Of a DNA stretch of 40,767 bases, positions 1 to 7,265 are shown one piece after another. Under the pieces are notes generated by a model. The model was not told where the DNA came from and searched no databases. It was given only the letters and a program-made list of their open reading frames with translations. How positions within the stretch are numbered: the first letter of the stretch is position 1; each line of letters opens with the position of its first letter. Made by a program: the position numbers and the translations under genes. The DNA is from Alkalithermobacter paradoxus (GTDB lineage Bacteria; Bacillota; Clostridia; Peptostreptococcales; Peptostreptococcaceae), in assembly GCA_002029295.1 (NCBI GenBank), contig MZGW01000012.1, forward strand, positions 1 through 40,767, written 5' to 3'.

Positions 1-220
1 TCGTAAATATATTAGGCAACTCTTATAGAACTGCTTCTGCGCTCTCTAAGATTTCTAATAAAGAAACCTAGCAAAACTGTACATAAAAATATTGGCATAA
101 TCGTACAAAATAACCTTGACATTAATAAATGAAAAATGGATAAAAAATGGGCTGAAAGGATGATGGGAAAAGGGGTTGAGGGTGGTGGAGTTTTTAGGTG
201 AACTTTTTTTGTATTATACA
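1..220 (-). mobile_element. terminus of a small Tn7/IS21-type element (loose end)
   Basis: The stretch ends at 220 in TATACA. Read on the minus strand it begins TGTATAATAC and continues AAAAAAAGTTCACCTA (about 195-210), almost the same as the start of the element at 40642-40767. A weaker second copy of the site may lie at 12-27. The element interior therefore lies to the left, off the window or across a circular junction. TG-starting ends with several 17-20 bp transposase sites are known from Tn7-like and IS21-family elements; which family this is cannot be told without the transposase. I see no believable gene here: the open frame at 12-266 on the minus strand lacks a ribosome binding site and runs over the terminus. 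Confidence 0.5.
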
Positions 221-221
221 A

Positions 222-304
222 TTGAAAGATTTTATTGATTTTAAGACTGAAAAGGGGGCAAATCATACCCCTTAAACCTTTATTCTTATGTCTGTTCTTC
301 CAAC
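222..304 (+). repeat. 83-bp repeat, copy 1
   Basis: Copy 1 of a diverged direct repeat whose second copy is at 530-613. It starts TTGAAAGAT and ends TTCCAAC, exactly one base before the mini-element terminus at 305. It contains a small hairpin with arms AAGGGG and CCCCTT that is kept in both copies although the loop differs. No coding potential is visible. The conserved stem suggests a structural or regulatory role, but none is known to me. Confidence 0.6.
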
Positions 305-369
305 TGTATAACTAAAATAAAGTCTTTAGAAGTAAAATAAACTCGTTAGAGAGAAAATAAAGTTGTTAG

Positions 370-420
370 AAAAATTGTGGATAAGTAGCAGGTTATAGGC
401 TACCGTTATCCGCAATTTTT
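370..420 (+). terminator. hairpin with T-tract inside the mini-element left end
   Basis: Arms AAAAATTGTGGATAA (370-384) and TTATCCGCAATTTTT (406-420) pair over 15 positions with one G-T pair. The inner bases GTAGC/GCTAC extend the stem. A T-run follows. It sits directly after the three direct repeats; the element at the right window edge has a hairpin in the same place (40707-40757). It may insulate the element from outside transcription. Confidence 0.55.
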
Positions 421-529
421 TTATGCGTATATCGTCAGAAGGAATAAGTAGTAAGGATTAAGAAAGAGAATTAAACATTGATAAAACCCCTATAGAATAA
501 GGCTTTCAGCCATGTATTGATTTATTATA

Positions 530-613
530 TTGAAAGATCTTATTGATTTGAAGAATGGAAAAGGGGGCAAAATTTACCCCTTAAACCTTGATCCTTACGA
601 CTAACTTTCCAAC
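530..613 (+). repeat. 83-bp repeat, copy 2
   Basis: Second copy of the repeat at 222-304, roughly 80 percent identical by eye. It keeps the AAGGGG/CCCCTT hairpin and the TTCCAAC end. Directly after it comes an inverted copy of the mini-element's transposase-site motif (CGACTTTATTTTACT). The 806-940 stretch beyond the element shows no gene or other structure I can support. Confidence 0.55.
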
Positions 614-940
614 GACTTTATTTTACTGAAAAGGCTCAAGAACTAAGAAAAAAGAACTAAGAAATGACCAGTTTTTCTAAAAACTTTATTTTACTTTCAG
701 AAAATGGAAAGGGTATTGAAAAGTGGGTGGGAGATAGATGTGATAAGGGTTTGAGGGAGATTGTTGGGTTAGGGAGTTTTCTCAAAACATTATTTGACTT
801 ATACATAGTTAGTAAATCAAGAATTAAGATTTAAGGCTTAAGAGGAGTATGCATAAGAAATAAGAAAATAAAGTTTTGGGAAAAGGCAAATAGTCTCTTG
901 TGGAAAAAGAAGATGAAGTTGTTATAGAAGAATAGGGGTG

Positions 941-1339
941 CTATTCTTCCTCACCCTCCAAATACATAAATAGTTTTTTTCTGTAACCATGTAGCATCTT
1001 TACTATTTCATTAATTACCAGATTAATTTGATCAAATTGCTCTTGAGTAATATAGTTTCGTCTAAGACTTAGTAATAACCAACTTTTAGTCTCCATTGTA
1101 GACCCAATTGCAATATTTATATGGTATAGTTCTCTCTTTACAGAACACTGGCTATTTCCTTCTGCTATATTAGCGGAAACTGAATTTGCAGACTTAATGA
1201 TTTGTGTCTTAGTTGCATATTCTTCATACTGTGGGAATTTGTCAAGCACCCCGTAAATATGATCGCTTAAATCAATGGCTCTGTTCCAGACTTTCAATTG
1301 TGTAAAATCCCTAATGTGAGTTGTTTGAGTGTTATTCAT
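941..1339 (-). CDS. four-helix bundle protein (S23/IVP family)
   Basis: A 132-residue protein starting MNNTQ, chosen because AAAGG lies nine bases upstream on the minus strand; an ATG three codons earlier directly abuts that site. The order of motifs (LKVWNRAIDLSD near the N-terminus, the QIIKSANSVSANIAEGN helix in the middle, then SWLLLSLRRNYI and INEIVKMLHGYRKKL) is that of the small four-helix bundle family first found in 23S rRNA intervening sequences. The biochemical role of most members is unknown. The related Avd protein works with diversity-generating reverse transcriptases, but none is present here. It stands alone on its strand. Confidence 0.8.
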   Translation of the reverse strand: MNNTQTTHIRDFTQLKVWNRAIDLSDHIYGVLDKFPQYEEYATKTQIIKSANSVSANIAEGNSQCSVKRELYHINIAIGSTMETKSWLLLSLRRNYITQEQFDQINLVINEIVKMLHGYRKKLFMYLEGEEE

Positions 1340-1490
1340 GTTGATCATCCTTTCGATATCTGAATTATTTGGTGAGGGAGATGATGTAGACTAAATATAT
1401 CTCAATCTCCCTTATGGGATTAACATAACACATGAGAGTGAGTAATCAGGGGCTTAGAAAGATTTTTTTGTAGCAATTTAAGGAAGGAAA

Positions 1491-1519
1491 CAAAAAACAA
1501 CTGCTTGTTAAGGCAGTTG
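1491..1519 (-). terminator. terminator of the small minus-strand gene
   Basis: On the minus strand the arms CAACTGC and GCAGTTG enclose an eight-base loop and are followed by TTTTTTG. It lies about 37 bases beyond the stop codon of the gene at 1556-1840. Confidence 0.7.
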
Positions 1520-1555
1520 CTTTAAAGGAGTGTATGTTTTAAACAAGATATCACT

Positions 1556-1840
1556 TTAGTTTGGGGATAGTTGATTGTGAATATATTGCTTAATTGCAGA
1601 TAAATCAATAACTTTATAATTTTTAGAAGCGAGGGTATTGTAGAGGCTAATACCAACTTCAATAAACTCATTGGCTATATAGCCATACTCGATAAAATAT
1701 TGAGAAACACTTTTGTAGGTTGCATTAAATTGTTTTAATAAAAAGTATCTAGTTAATATCTTCGCAGTAATTTCTTTTCCTGCGTTAGTCTGTATAAACA
1801 TAGATTCAGTTGATTCCAGAATTACCATATAATTATTCAT
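1556..1840 (-). CDS. hypothetical protein, 94 aa
   Basis: I do not recognise this protein. It starts ATG at 1840 behind a good AGGAGGG site. The sequence is mostly helical in appearance with many aromatic residues (YFLLKQF, SQYFIEYGY), has no signal peptide or membrane segment and no cysteine motif. It has its own terminator and reads as a single-gene unit on the strand opposite the parM operon. Confidence 0.6.
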   Translation of the reverse strand: MNNYMVILESTESMFIQTNAGKEITAKILTRYFLLKQFNATYKSVSQYFIEYGYIANEFIEVGISLYNTLASKNYKVIDLSAIKQYIHNQLSPN

Positions 1841-2000
1841 TTAGATCCCTCCTAGAAAATTTATATCATGATAAATATAGATAATTTCTGGTTTCAAGTA
1901 TTTTATTTTCAAGACTATGTTATAAATTTTGTCACTATAAAATAATCTTGAAGCCTTGTAATACAAAGAGTTGGGGTTGATTGATTAATATACATATTAT

Positions 2001-2046
2001 AAATAAGAACAAAGCAAAGGAGCCAAATAAAAGGTTCTTATTTTTT
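2001..2046 (+). terminator. hairpin with T-run upstream of parM
   Basis: Arms ATAAGAAC (2003-2010) and GTTCTTAT (2034-2041) followed by five further T. No plus-strand gene precedes it, so it may be an attenuator, a leftover terminator, or part of the centromere-like region of the partition system. I saw no clean iteron array in 1841-2160; the rest of that gap appears featureless apart from the promoter listed next. Confidence 0.45.
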
Positions 2047-2057
2047 ATAAAAAATAC

Positions 2058-2087
2058 TTGCAATCACTAATTTACAGTTACTAAAAT
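2058..2087 (+). promoter_or_regulatory. possible parM promoter
   Basis: TTGCAA at 2058-2063 and TAAAAT at 2082-2087 with an 18-base spacer, about 70 bases before the parM start. The match is moderate. Confidence 0.4.
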
Positions 2088-2160
2088 GCACCTGAATCAA
2101 AAGACAAGGTATTTGATAAAATGATGGATTTAGTATTAATTTTGTAGAGGAGTGATTTGT

Positions 2161-3081
2161 ATGAAAATTATAGTATTAGGTGTCGATCATGGAAATAGGA
2201 TGGTAAAAAGTGGAGATGGTATGTACAACTGTGGTTACATGACATATCGTAACCGTCCAAGTGGAGTAGATGAATATATTGAATATAACGGGAGATTTCA
2301 TTGCATAGATAGTAGGTCAAAATATAGATACGATAAAACAATAGATGATACCTACTTTATACTCACTTTACCCGCATTGGCAATGCGTATGGAGAAAGAA
2401 GGAGTTAGTGAGGCAAATATCGTTCTAGGCATAGGGTTACCACTATCTCATTTCCAACTGAAGGAAAAGTATATAAACTACTTTACTAAGGAAGGGATTG
2501 ATTTTAAGTACAAGAATAAAAGATATGTAGCCCATATTAAAGAAGTAATGTGCTTTCCACAGGCGATAGGTGGTTTTATGGTAAACTACTGGAAGTACAA
2601 GGATGTTGATTTTTTAAACTTATTAGATATAGGGCAAGTAACATTGGATGCTGTAAAAATTCAAGGTGGAAAACCAGTATTGGAATCTGCCATAAGTCTA
2701 AATTACGGAATGTTAAAACTAATTAAGAATATCCAAGAGAATATTAGAAAAGCAACAGGGATAGAAATTAGTGAACCACAAATAGAATCTACTTTACAAG
2801 GTAAAAAAAGTATTTATTTCCAAGATGATATTGAAAATATTATCCAAACTACAACAGTAGATTTTATAAACGAAATGCTAGACGAACTTAGAGAAAATGG
2901 ATATGAATTACAAGCCACTATGAACTTATTAATGGGCGGTGGGGCAATTATAATTGAGAATATCTTGAATTTGGACAAGCATAATAAAAGAATTAATTAC
3001 TATGAATTGCTTCCGAACCCACAATTGGCAAATGCGTTAGGATTCGAGATGTTGGCTAAAGAAGCATTAAGAAGAAGGTGA
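2161..3081 (+). CDS. parM: ParM/Alp-like plasmid segregation actin
   Basis: A 306-residue actin-fold ATPase of the ParM/StbA class, which forms filaments that push plasmid copies apart. The phosphate-binding signature is at the start (VLGVDHGNRMVK), the second phosphate loop is in the middle (FLNLLDIGQVTLDAV), and the adenosine-loop motif is near the C-terminus (NLLMGGGAIIIEN). ATG 2161 is preferred over an in-frame GTG at 2152 because GAGGAG lies eight bases before it. The next gene overlaps or abuts its stop, as ParR partners do. Its presence argues for a low-copy plasmid or plasmid-derived element. The exact subfamily (ParM, Alp7A, other) cannot be told by eye. Confidence 0.85.
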   Translation: MKIIVLGVDHGNRMVKSGDGMYNCGYMTYRNRPSGVDEYIEYNGRFHCIDSRSKYRYDKTIDDTYFILTLPALAMRMEKEGVSEANIVLGIGLPLSHFQLKEKYINYFTKEGIDFKYKNKRYVAHIKEVMCFPQAIGGFMVNYWKYKDVDFLNLLDIGQVTLDAVKIQGGKPVLESAISLNYGMLKLIKNIQENIRKATGIEISEPQIESTLQGKKSIYFQDDIENIIQTTTVDFINEMLDELRENGYELQATMNLLMGGGAIIIENILNLDKHNKRINYYELLPNPQLANALGFEMLAKEALRRR

Positions 3082-3086
3082 TTGAT

Positions 3087-3368
3087 ATGAATACCAAGAG
3101 AATAAACTTGTGCTTCAATTTAGAGAATGAAAGGGCAAGGAAGGCTTTTGAAACCATACAGAAACAAGTAGCAAAGACGGCATTTATTACAGATGCCGTT
3201 CTTGCTTATATAGATAAAGATAATGAAATCTATAAGGAGATAGTAAAAGAAGGTGTTAAGGAAGCAATTGAGGAACTGGGATTAGAGATGGCTGTAAAGA
3301 AAGCCGAAGGCAAAAAAGAAGATACAGTAATACCTGATGATGTATTTGAAATGTTATCAGGACTATAG
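3087..3368 (+). CDS. small ParR-like partner of ParM
   Basis: A 93-residue charged protein starting MNTKRINLCFNLENERARKAFETI, five bases after the parM stop and with the AAGGTG site overlapping the parM 3' end. The N-terminal pattern (short strand, then two helices) resembles the ribbon-helix-helix start of centromere-binding ParR or CopG-like proteins, and the C-terminal part is acidic and helical. Position behind parM is the main argument. ParR proteins bind centromere repeats and load them on ParM filaments; that role is inferred here. Confidence 0.65.
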   Translation: MNTKRINLCFNLENERARKAFETIQKQVAKTAFITDAVLAYIDKDNEIYKEIVKEGVKEAIEELGLEMAVKKAEGKKEDTVIPDDVFEMLSGL

Positions 3369-3369
3369 A

Positions 3370-3413
3370 AAGAAACAGGAGTTATCGTAAAGATGAACTC
3401 CTGTTTCTTTTAT
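3370..3413. terminator. terminator between convergent genes
   Basis: Fourteen-base arms AAGAAACAGGAGTT (3370-3383) and AACTCCTGTTTCTT (3396-3409) with a T-rich tail on the plus strand. It closes the parM operon and may also serve the minus-strand gene at 3423. Confidence 0.85.
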
Positions 3414-3422
3414 AAGGTATTC

Positions 3423-3740
3423 CTACTGTATAAACTCTGGTGCATATAGATATACATGCTTTTTAATTACAGTATAGAGATAATTTTGGTCTAAATTATG
3501 CTTATCTCTTAGAGATATCCATTTATCATGAGTAGACATTCTTAGAAGCATTTGCTGCAAGAAATATACTATTTTATCTTCCTTGGATAATGTATTATTT
3601 GTATCATTTGTAATTTTCTTTATTAAAGATTCGGTAGAAGATTTAATAGTATTCTCTAATTTTTCATACGGTGTATAGTTTAAACAATCTTCTAACGAGA
3701 TATTTAAAAAGTCTTGAACCTGAATAGTTAATTTATCCAT
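3423..3740 (-). CDS. hypothetical protein, 105 aa
   Basis: Not recognised. ATG at 3740 follows AAAGGAGTGATG on the minus strand. The protein is soluble-looking and helical (KLTIQVQDFLNI at the start, DKIVYFLQQMLLRM in the middle) and ends in an aromatic stretch (YLYTVIKKHVYLYAPEF). It converges with the parM operon. Confidence 0.6.
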   Translation of the reverse strand: MDKLTIQVQDFLNISLEDCLNYTPYEKLENTIKSSTESLIKKITNDTNNTLSKEDKIVYFLQQMLLRMSTHDKWISLRDKHNLDQNYLYTVIKKHVYLYAPEFIQ

Positions 3741-4034
3741 ATGACATCACTCCTTTAAATTTGATGGTAGCATGATAAAAAATTATTCTATGCTATGTCA
3801 AGTAAATTTCAAAAACCTAGTAAGAAAAATGAACGAAAAAGAACTATAAAAGTAGGTCAGACAGAAAGTAGGTTCGTATTTGTAACATAAAGAAAACTGA
3901 ATGGTTTACGGGAGCCTAAATAGAGATTTAGAAATGAGACTCTTATATAGAAAAAGAAATAACGGAAAAGTTTAATATAATTAGCCCTATCTACACAGGG
4001 GGATAATGATAATGCTGGTATAGACATATACCTA

Positions 4035-4062
4035 TTGGCAACATAACTTTAGATGTGATAAT
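4035..4062 (+). promoter_or_regulatory. promoter of the helicase operon
   Basis: TTGGCA (4035-4040), a 16-base spacer, and GATAAT (4057-4062) preceded by TG, the extended -10 form. It lies 60 bases before the ATG at 4123. The remainder of the 3741-4122 gap shows no open frame or repeat that I can support. Confidence 0.5.
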
Positions 4063-4122
4063 TTATATATGAGAAAAATTTTGATTAAGATATATGAAGA
4101 AGATAAATAAAGGAGTAGGATT

Positions 4123-4839
4123 ATGGGGTCAAATAAGGATATGCAAGATTTTTTAGCATTGTTCGATAGTGATGTTTTAAATCAGGCTAAGGAAGAAACT
4201 ATAAGTGAATTATTAAGGAAAAAGATGCTAATTTCTACATATAATAAAGAACTACAGCAAAAGTCAAAGCGTAAAGTAAAATTTGATTTTCCAGATAAAG
4301 ATATAGAGATAAACAAAATTGAAATGAAAAATACAGGTTGGATGTTTGGTGATATAGATATAAAAGCCATAGAAGATTTTATTTATTGCCGAAGTTGTTC
4401 TAAGCAGGAAGTATTAAAGTATGCATTACGACATTATATTCCACAAGAAATTTATGATGGTATTCTTGAGAGGAAGGAAAAATCTAAAGGAAAAATACCT
4501 GATATTAGCCTTGTAAAATTAAATGAGTTAAAAGAAAAGTTCGGAGATTTAGAGAACTACCACGCAATGATTGATTATGAATCAGCCTACAATAATAAGC
4601 AGTTTAGTCATATAACTAGTAAACCCTCTTGGAAAATTCCAAGTATAGACCATATGGCAGTAATAGATTTTAAGAAAGTATTCAGTATAAGTTATCAAGA
4701 TATCGCTACAAATGCTGTAAGATTTTATCTAGCAGATCATAACTATAGACATGCAGAAGAATTATTGATGATGATAGAAAAGCATAAAGAAGAAAACATA
4801 GCGGTATATAGAGGTGAAATTGATGTCAGATTTGAATAG
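4123..4839 (+). CDS. protein with two similar segments, helicase partner
   Basis: Not recognised as a family. The 238-residue protein starts at ATG 4123 behind AAGGAG. Two segments of about 50 residues look alike: residues about 70-120 (TGWMFGDIDIKAIEDF... then ALRHYIPQEIYDGI) and about 172-225 (PSWKIPSIDHMAVIDF... then AVRFYLADHNYRHA). Each has a tryptophan, an acidic-hydrophobic stretch and an aromatic helix, so the protein looks like an internal duplication. The N-terminal 65 residues are charged and helical. Its last codons overlap the start of the helicase gene by 17 bases, so the two are translationally coupled and probably act together. Confidence 0.65.
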   Translation: MGSNKDMQDFLALFDSDVLNQAKEETISELLRKKMLISTYNKELQQKSKRKVKFDFPDKDIEINKIEMKNTGWMFGDIDIKAIEDFIYCRSCSKQEVLKYALRHYIPQEIYDGILERKEKSKGKIPDISLVKLNELKEKFGDLENYHAMIDYESAYNNKQFSHITSKPSWKIPSIDHMAVIDFKKVFSISYQDIATNAVRFYLADHNYRHAEELLMMIEKHKEENIAVYRGEIDVRFE

Positions 4840-7051
4840 GATAGAACCGATTATAGAAGAAATACAGAAACAAAGAGAGGGTATTGAATATTGGATTCCT
4901 ATAATCGAAGATGATTTCGAGTTTCAAGGTCAACGGTTTGATGATATAGATACACTAAAGGATTTTAAGGATACCTTCAGTGGGATAATGGAGTATAGAG
5001 AACAGTGGGAAAATATATATACCCAAACAAAATCTTTAATCAAGATTTATAAGGATAATAATATAAAGATTGATATAGAAAAATTTGAAAAAGAAGTGGT
5101 TGATTTAGAGGAGGCTTATGCAAAACTAGAGAATATTTTACTAAAGAAGTATAGAGAGGAAAATGTTAGTGACTTTTCTATCAGTGGAACAAAAAGAGTC
5201 GCTAGAAAAATAGGTTTAAAAATAAAAGGTATTCCTATCAATTCAAATTCTATAGCGGAAGGTTTTATGGTTGAAGAACTTGAAGATGATGTAGATGAAT
5301 ATGTGTTTGGGATATATAAGGAAAATGCTCTTTTAAATAATGTAGATAGAATATATGAGGAACTAGAAGGAATAGTAGATACATTACTAAGGGAGATGCT
5401 TCTAATAAAGGAATATCGAAAAGAAGTCTATAACGCATATCTTTATAAGCAAATAGATAAAATAAACGCTTATGCCCCTGAAATGGAATATAAGTTAGAT
5501 TTAGAGGATGAGCCTTTGTACCAGTGGCAGAATGAAGCATATCAGAAATGGACTGAAAATAGATATAAAGGAACTTTTGAGGTGGCTACAGGCTGTGGAA
5601 AGACAAAGTTTGCACTTTATTCTATACACAGAATAAAAGAACAGTATAAAGATATTAAGGTAAAAATTATTGTTCCTACCAAAGCACTGATGGATAATTG
5701 GTATGACTCCTTAGTACAGAAACTTCACATACCAACTAAGTATATAGGGAGAAGGGGAAACAATAGAAATGAGAAAAAAAGAGAAATAACAATTTATATA
5801 GATAAAACTGCCCAAGGAAAATTCAGTGCGGATTTCATAGGTACAATAACTGACAATATGGTAGGGAATACAAATTTCCTAAACTTTATTGTAGCAGATG
5901 AATGTCATCATTACGAATCACCACAAAATATTAAGATTTTTGATAAGATTGACTATATGCCCAAGGATCAGCAAACAGGAATAAACTATTTTTCTATTGC
6001 ACTAAGTGCTACACTTCCAAGTGACTACAGTAAAAATGGCAAGTTAAAAAAATATTTAGGAGATATAATATACACTTATAGTTTTATTAAGGCTCTAGGA
6101 GATGGCATAATATCTCCAATAAACATTGTAGATGTTTCTTATCAATTAAGCATTGAGGAACAGAAAAGATTCCATATGTATAAGAAAGAGTTAGCAGATG
6201 CAGAAAAAGAATTAACAGAGACACTCTCTAAATATAATATCAATTTTAGCCAAGAAGGAATAAGTAGTTTAGCATATTATTATCTGAAAGAGTTTGAAGA
6301 TATTCTTAATTATATTTCGGAAAAGAAGGTAGAATTTGAGCAACAATATGGAGATAAGGACTGGAAAATATATTTTGATGAATGGCTGTACGAATTTGCT
6401 GGAAGAAATGAAGAAATAGCACTTTCAGTTAAGAATTATATAGGAAAATTTGAAAGACTAAAGAGGTTGTTATTAAATGCAGAAGATAGGAAGAAAAGAT
6501 GTATTGAACTGGTAAAGAGGCACATTGATGACAAAGTCATTCTCTTTGGAGAGTATATTAAGGATATAGAGGAAATTTATTTAGAATTGGCTAGTGAGTT
6601 TGGCAGCGAGAAAATAAAACTATACCATTCACAATTGGATAAAGCAATAAAAGAAAAGACAATTCAATCTCTTAAATTAGATACCACTAAAGTAATTTGC
6701 GTTCCAACTGCTTTTGATGAGGGCGTTGATATACCAGATATGAGTGTAGGGGTTATATACCAAGGGAAAAGAAGTAAGCGTCAGCAAGTGCAGCGGTTAG
6801 GTAGAATCATGAGAAAGACTAAGGGGAAGAAGTCTGCTGTTATGTATAATTTAAGTAATCAATCTTTTGGAGAACCAAAGTTTCTTGATCGCTTTATAGA
6901 GGAACAATTACATTTATTAGAAACTATGAATGATGCAGAAGAAAAGGTGGAGAAGATAAGAAAACAGTTAAGCATTGAGTTCATTAACTATGATGAAGAA
7001 ATAGAAAATAGTAATATAATCAATAAATTAATTAAGAAAATAAGAATTTAG
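4823..7051 (+). CDS. DEAD/DEAH-type SF2 helicase with long N-terminal extension
   Basis: A 742-residue superfamily 2 ATPase. Residues 1-230 are a charged, largely helical extension without recognised domain. The motor follows: YQWQNEAY (Q-motif-like, about 233), Walker A ATGCGKT (255-261), motif II DECH (359-362), motif III SAT (394-396), then a helical insertion, and the second lobe with DEGVDIPD and QRLGRIMRKTKG (arginine finger motif VI). This arrangement is that of the SSL2/ResIII-like helicases common in restriction and phage-defence loci. ATG 4823 is preferred over GTG 4814 since GAGGTG is the ribosome site. No nuclease motif is evident, so any nuclease would be supplied by a partner. 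Confidence 0.85.
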   Translation: MSDLNRIEPIIEEIQKQREGIEYWIPIIEDDFEFQGQRFDDIDTLKDFKDTFSGIMEYREQWENIYTQTKSLIKIYKDNNIKIDIEKFEKEVVDLEEAYAKLENILLKKYREENVSDFSISGTKRVARKIGLKIKGIPINSNSIAEGFMVEELEDDVDEYVFGIYKENALLNNVDRIYEELEGIVDTLLREMLLIKEYRKEVYNAYLYKQIDKINAYAPEMEYKLDLEDEPLYQWQNEAYQKWTENRYKGTFEVATGCGKTKFALYSIHRIKEQYKDIKVKIIVPTKALMDNWYDSLVQKLHIPTKYIGRRGNNRNEKKREITIYIDKTAQGKFSADFIGTITDNMVGNTNFLNFIVADECHHYESPQNIKIFDKIDYMPKDQQTGINYFSIALSATLPSDYSKNGKLKKYLGDIIYTYSFIKALGDGIISPINIVDVSYQLSIEEQKRFHMYKKELADAEKELTETLSKYNINFSQEGISSLAYYYLKEFEDILNYISEKKVEFEQQYGDKDWKIYFDEWLYEFAGRNEEIALSVKNYIGKFERLKRLLLNAEDRKKRCIELVKRHIDDKVILFGEYIKDIEEIYLELASEFGSEKIKLYHSQLDKAIKEKTIQSLKLDTTKVICVPTAFDEGVDIPDMSVGVIYQGKRSKRQQVQRLGRIMRKTKGKKSAVMYNLSNQSFGEPKFLDRFIEEQLHLLETMNDAEEKVEKIRKQLSIEFINYDEEIENSNIINKLIKKIRI

Positions 7052-7056
7052 TAGGC

Positions 7057-7086
7057 AAGAGTCTCGTATTTGAGGCTCTTTTATTT
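7057..7086 (+). terminator. terminator after the helicase gene
   Basis: Arms AAGAGTCTC (7057-7065) and GAGGCTCTT (7072-7080), one mismatch, loop GTATTT, followed by a T-rich tract. Confidence 0.75.
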
Positions 7087-7129
7087 TGCGACAAAGTATA
7101 AAAGATTGAAACAGAAAAAATTAAAAAAT

Positions 7130-7216
7130 TTTCATGTGAAACCTAAAATGTGAAATTTGTATGTTATGTTACAGATGTAACAGAGAAAACCGGTTTTGAT
7201 ATCTGTGGCCACAGAT
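7130..7216 (+). promoter_or_regulatory. cluster of four dyad-symmetric sites
   Basis: Four palindromes lie in 87 bases: TTTCA/TGAAA at 7130-7141, GTTACA/TGTAAC at 7168-7181, the perfect 12-mer AAAACCGGTTTT at 7186-7197 and the perfect 16-mer ATCTGTGGCCACAGAT at 7201-7216. They end 50 bases before the ATG of the next gene. They probably are operators for one or more dimeric regulators, although none of the nearby proteins is an obvious match. Confidence 0.6.
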
Positions 7217-7265
7217 AAATCAAAAGATTGATAATAGATTAAAAAGATGAAAGGTGGAATTTACT

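Larger units (their letters stand above)
305..805 (+). mobile_element. 501-bp MITE-like mini-element with Tn7/IS21-type ends
   Basis: The two ends form imperfect 27-bp terminal inverted repeats (22 of 27 positions match by eye), beginning TGTATAA at 305 and ending TTATACA at 805. Inside the left end are three 17-bp direct repeats of the form AAAATAAAGTYNTTAGA at 314, 334 and 354, an exact 20-bp period. Inverted, widely spaced copies lie near 607-623, 681-697 and at the right terminus. One tight and one loose set of sites resembles the asymmetric ends of Tn7. There is no transposase gene inside, so the element would need one supplied in trans. I saw no clear target duplication. Copy 2 of the 83-bp repeat sits inside. 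Confidence 0.55.

Noticed and set aside
12-266. 84-codon open frame on the minus strand
   Set aside because: No ribosome binding site, low-complexity proline/leucine-rich product, and it crosses an element terminus at 220.
314-370. Three evenly spaced repeats as a CRISPR array
   Set aside because: Repeats of 17 bases with 3-base gaps leave no room for spacers, and no cas gene is present; they fit transposase sites.
941-1339. Avd-type accessory gene of a diversity-generating retroelement
   Set aside because: The protein belongs to the same broad four-helix family, but there is no reverse transcriptase and no template/variable repeat pair in the window.
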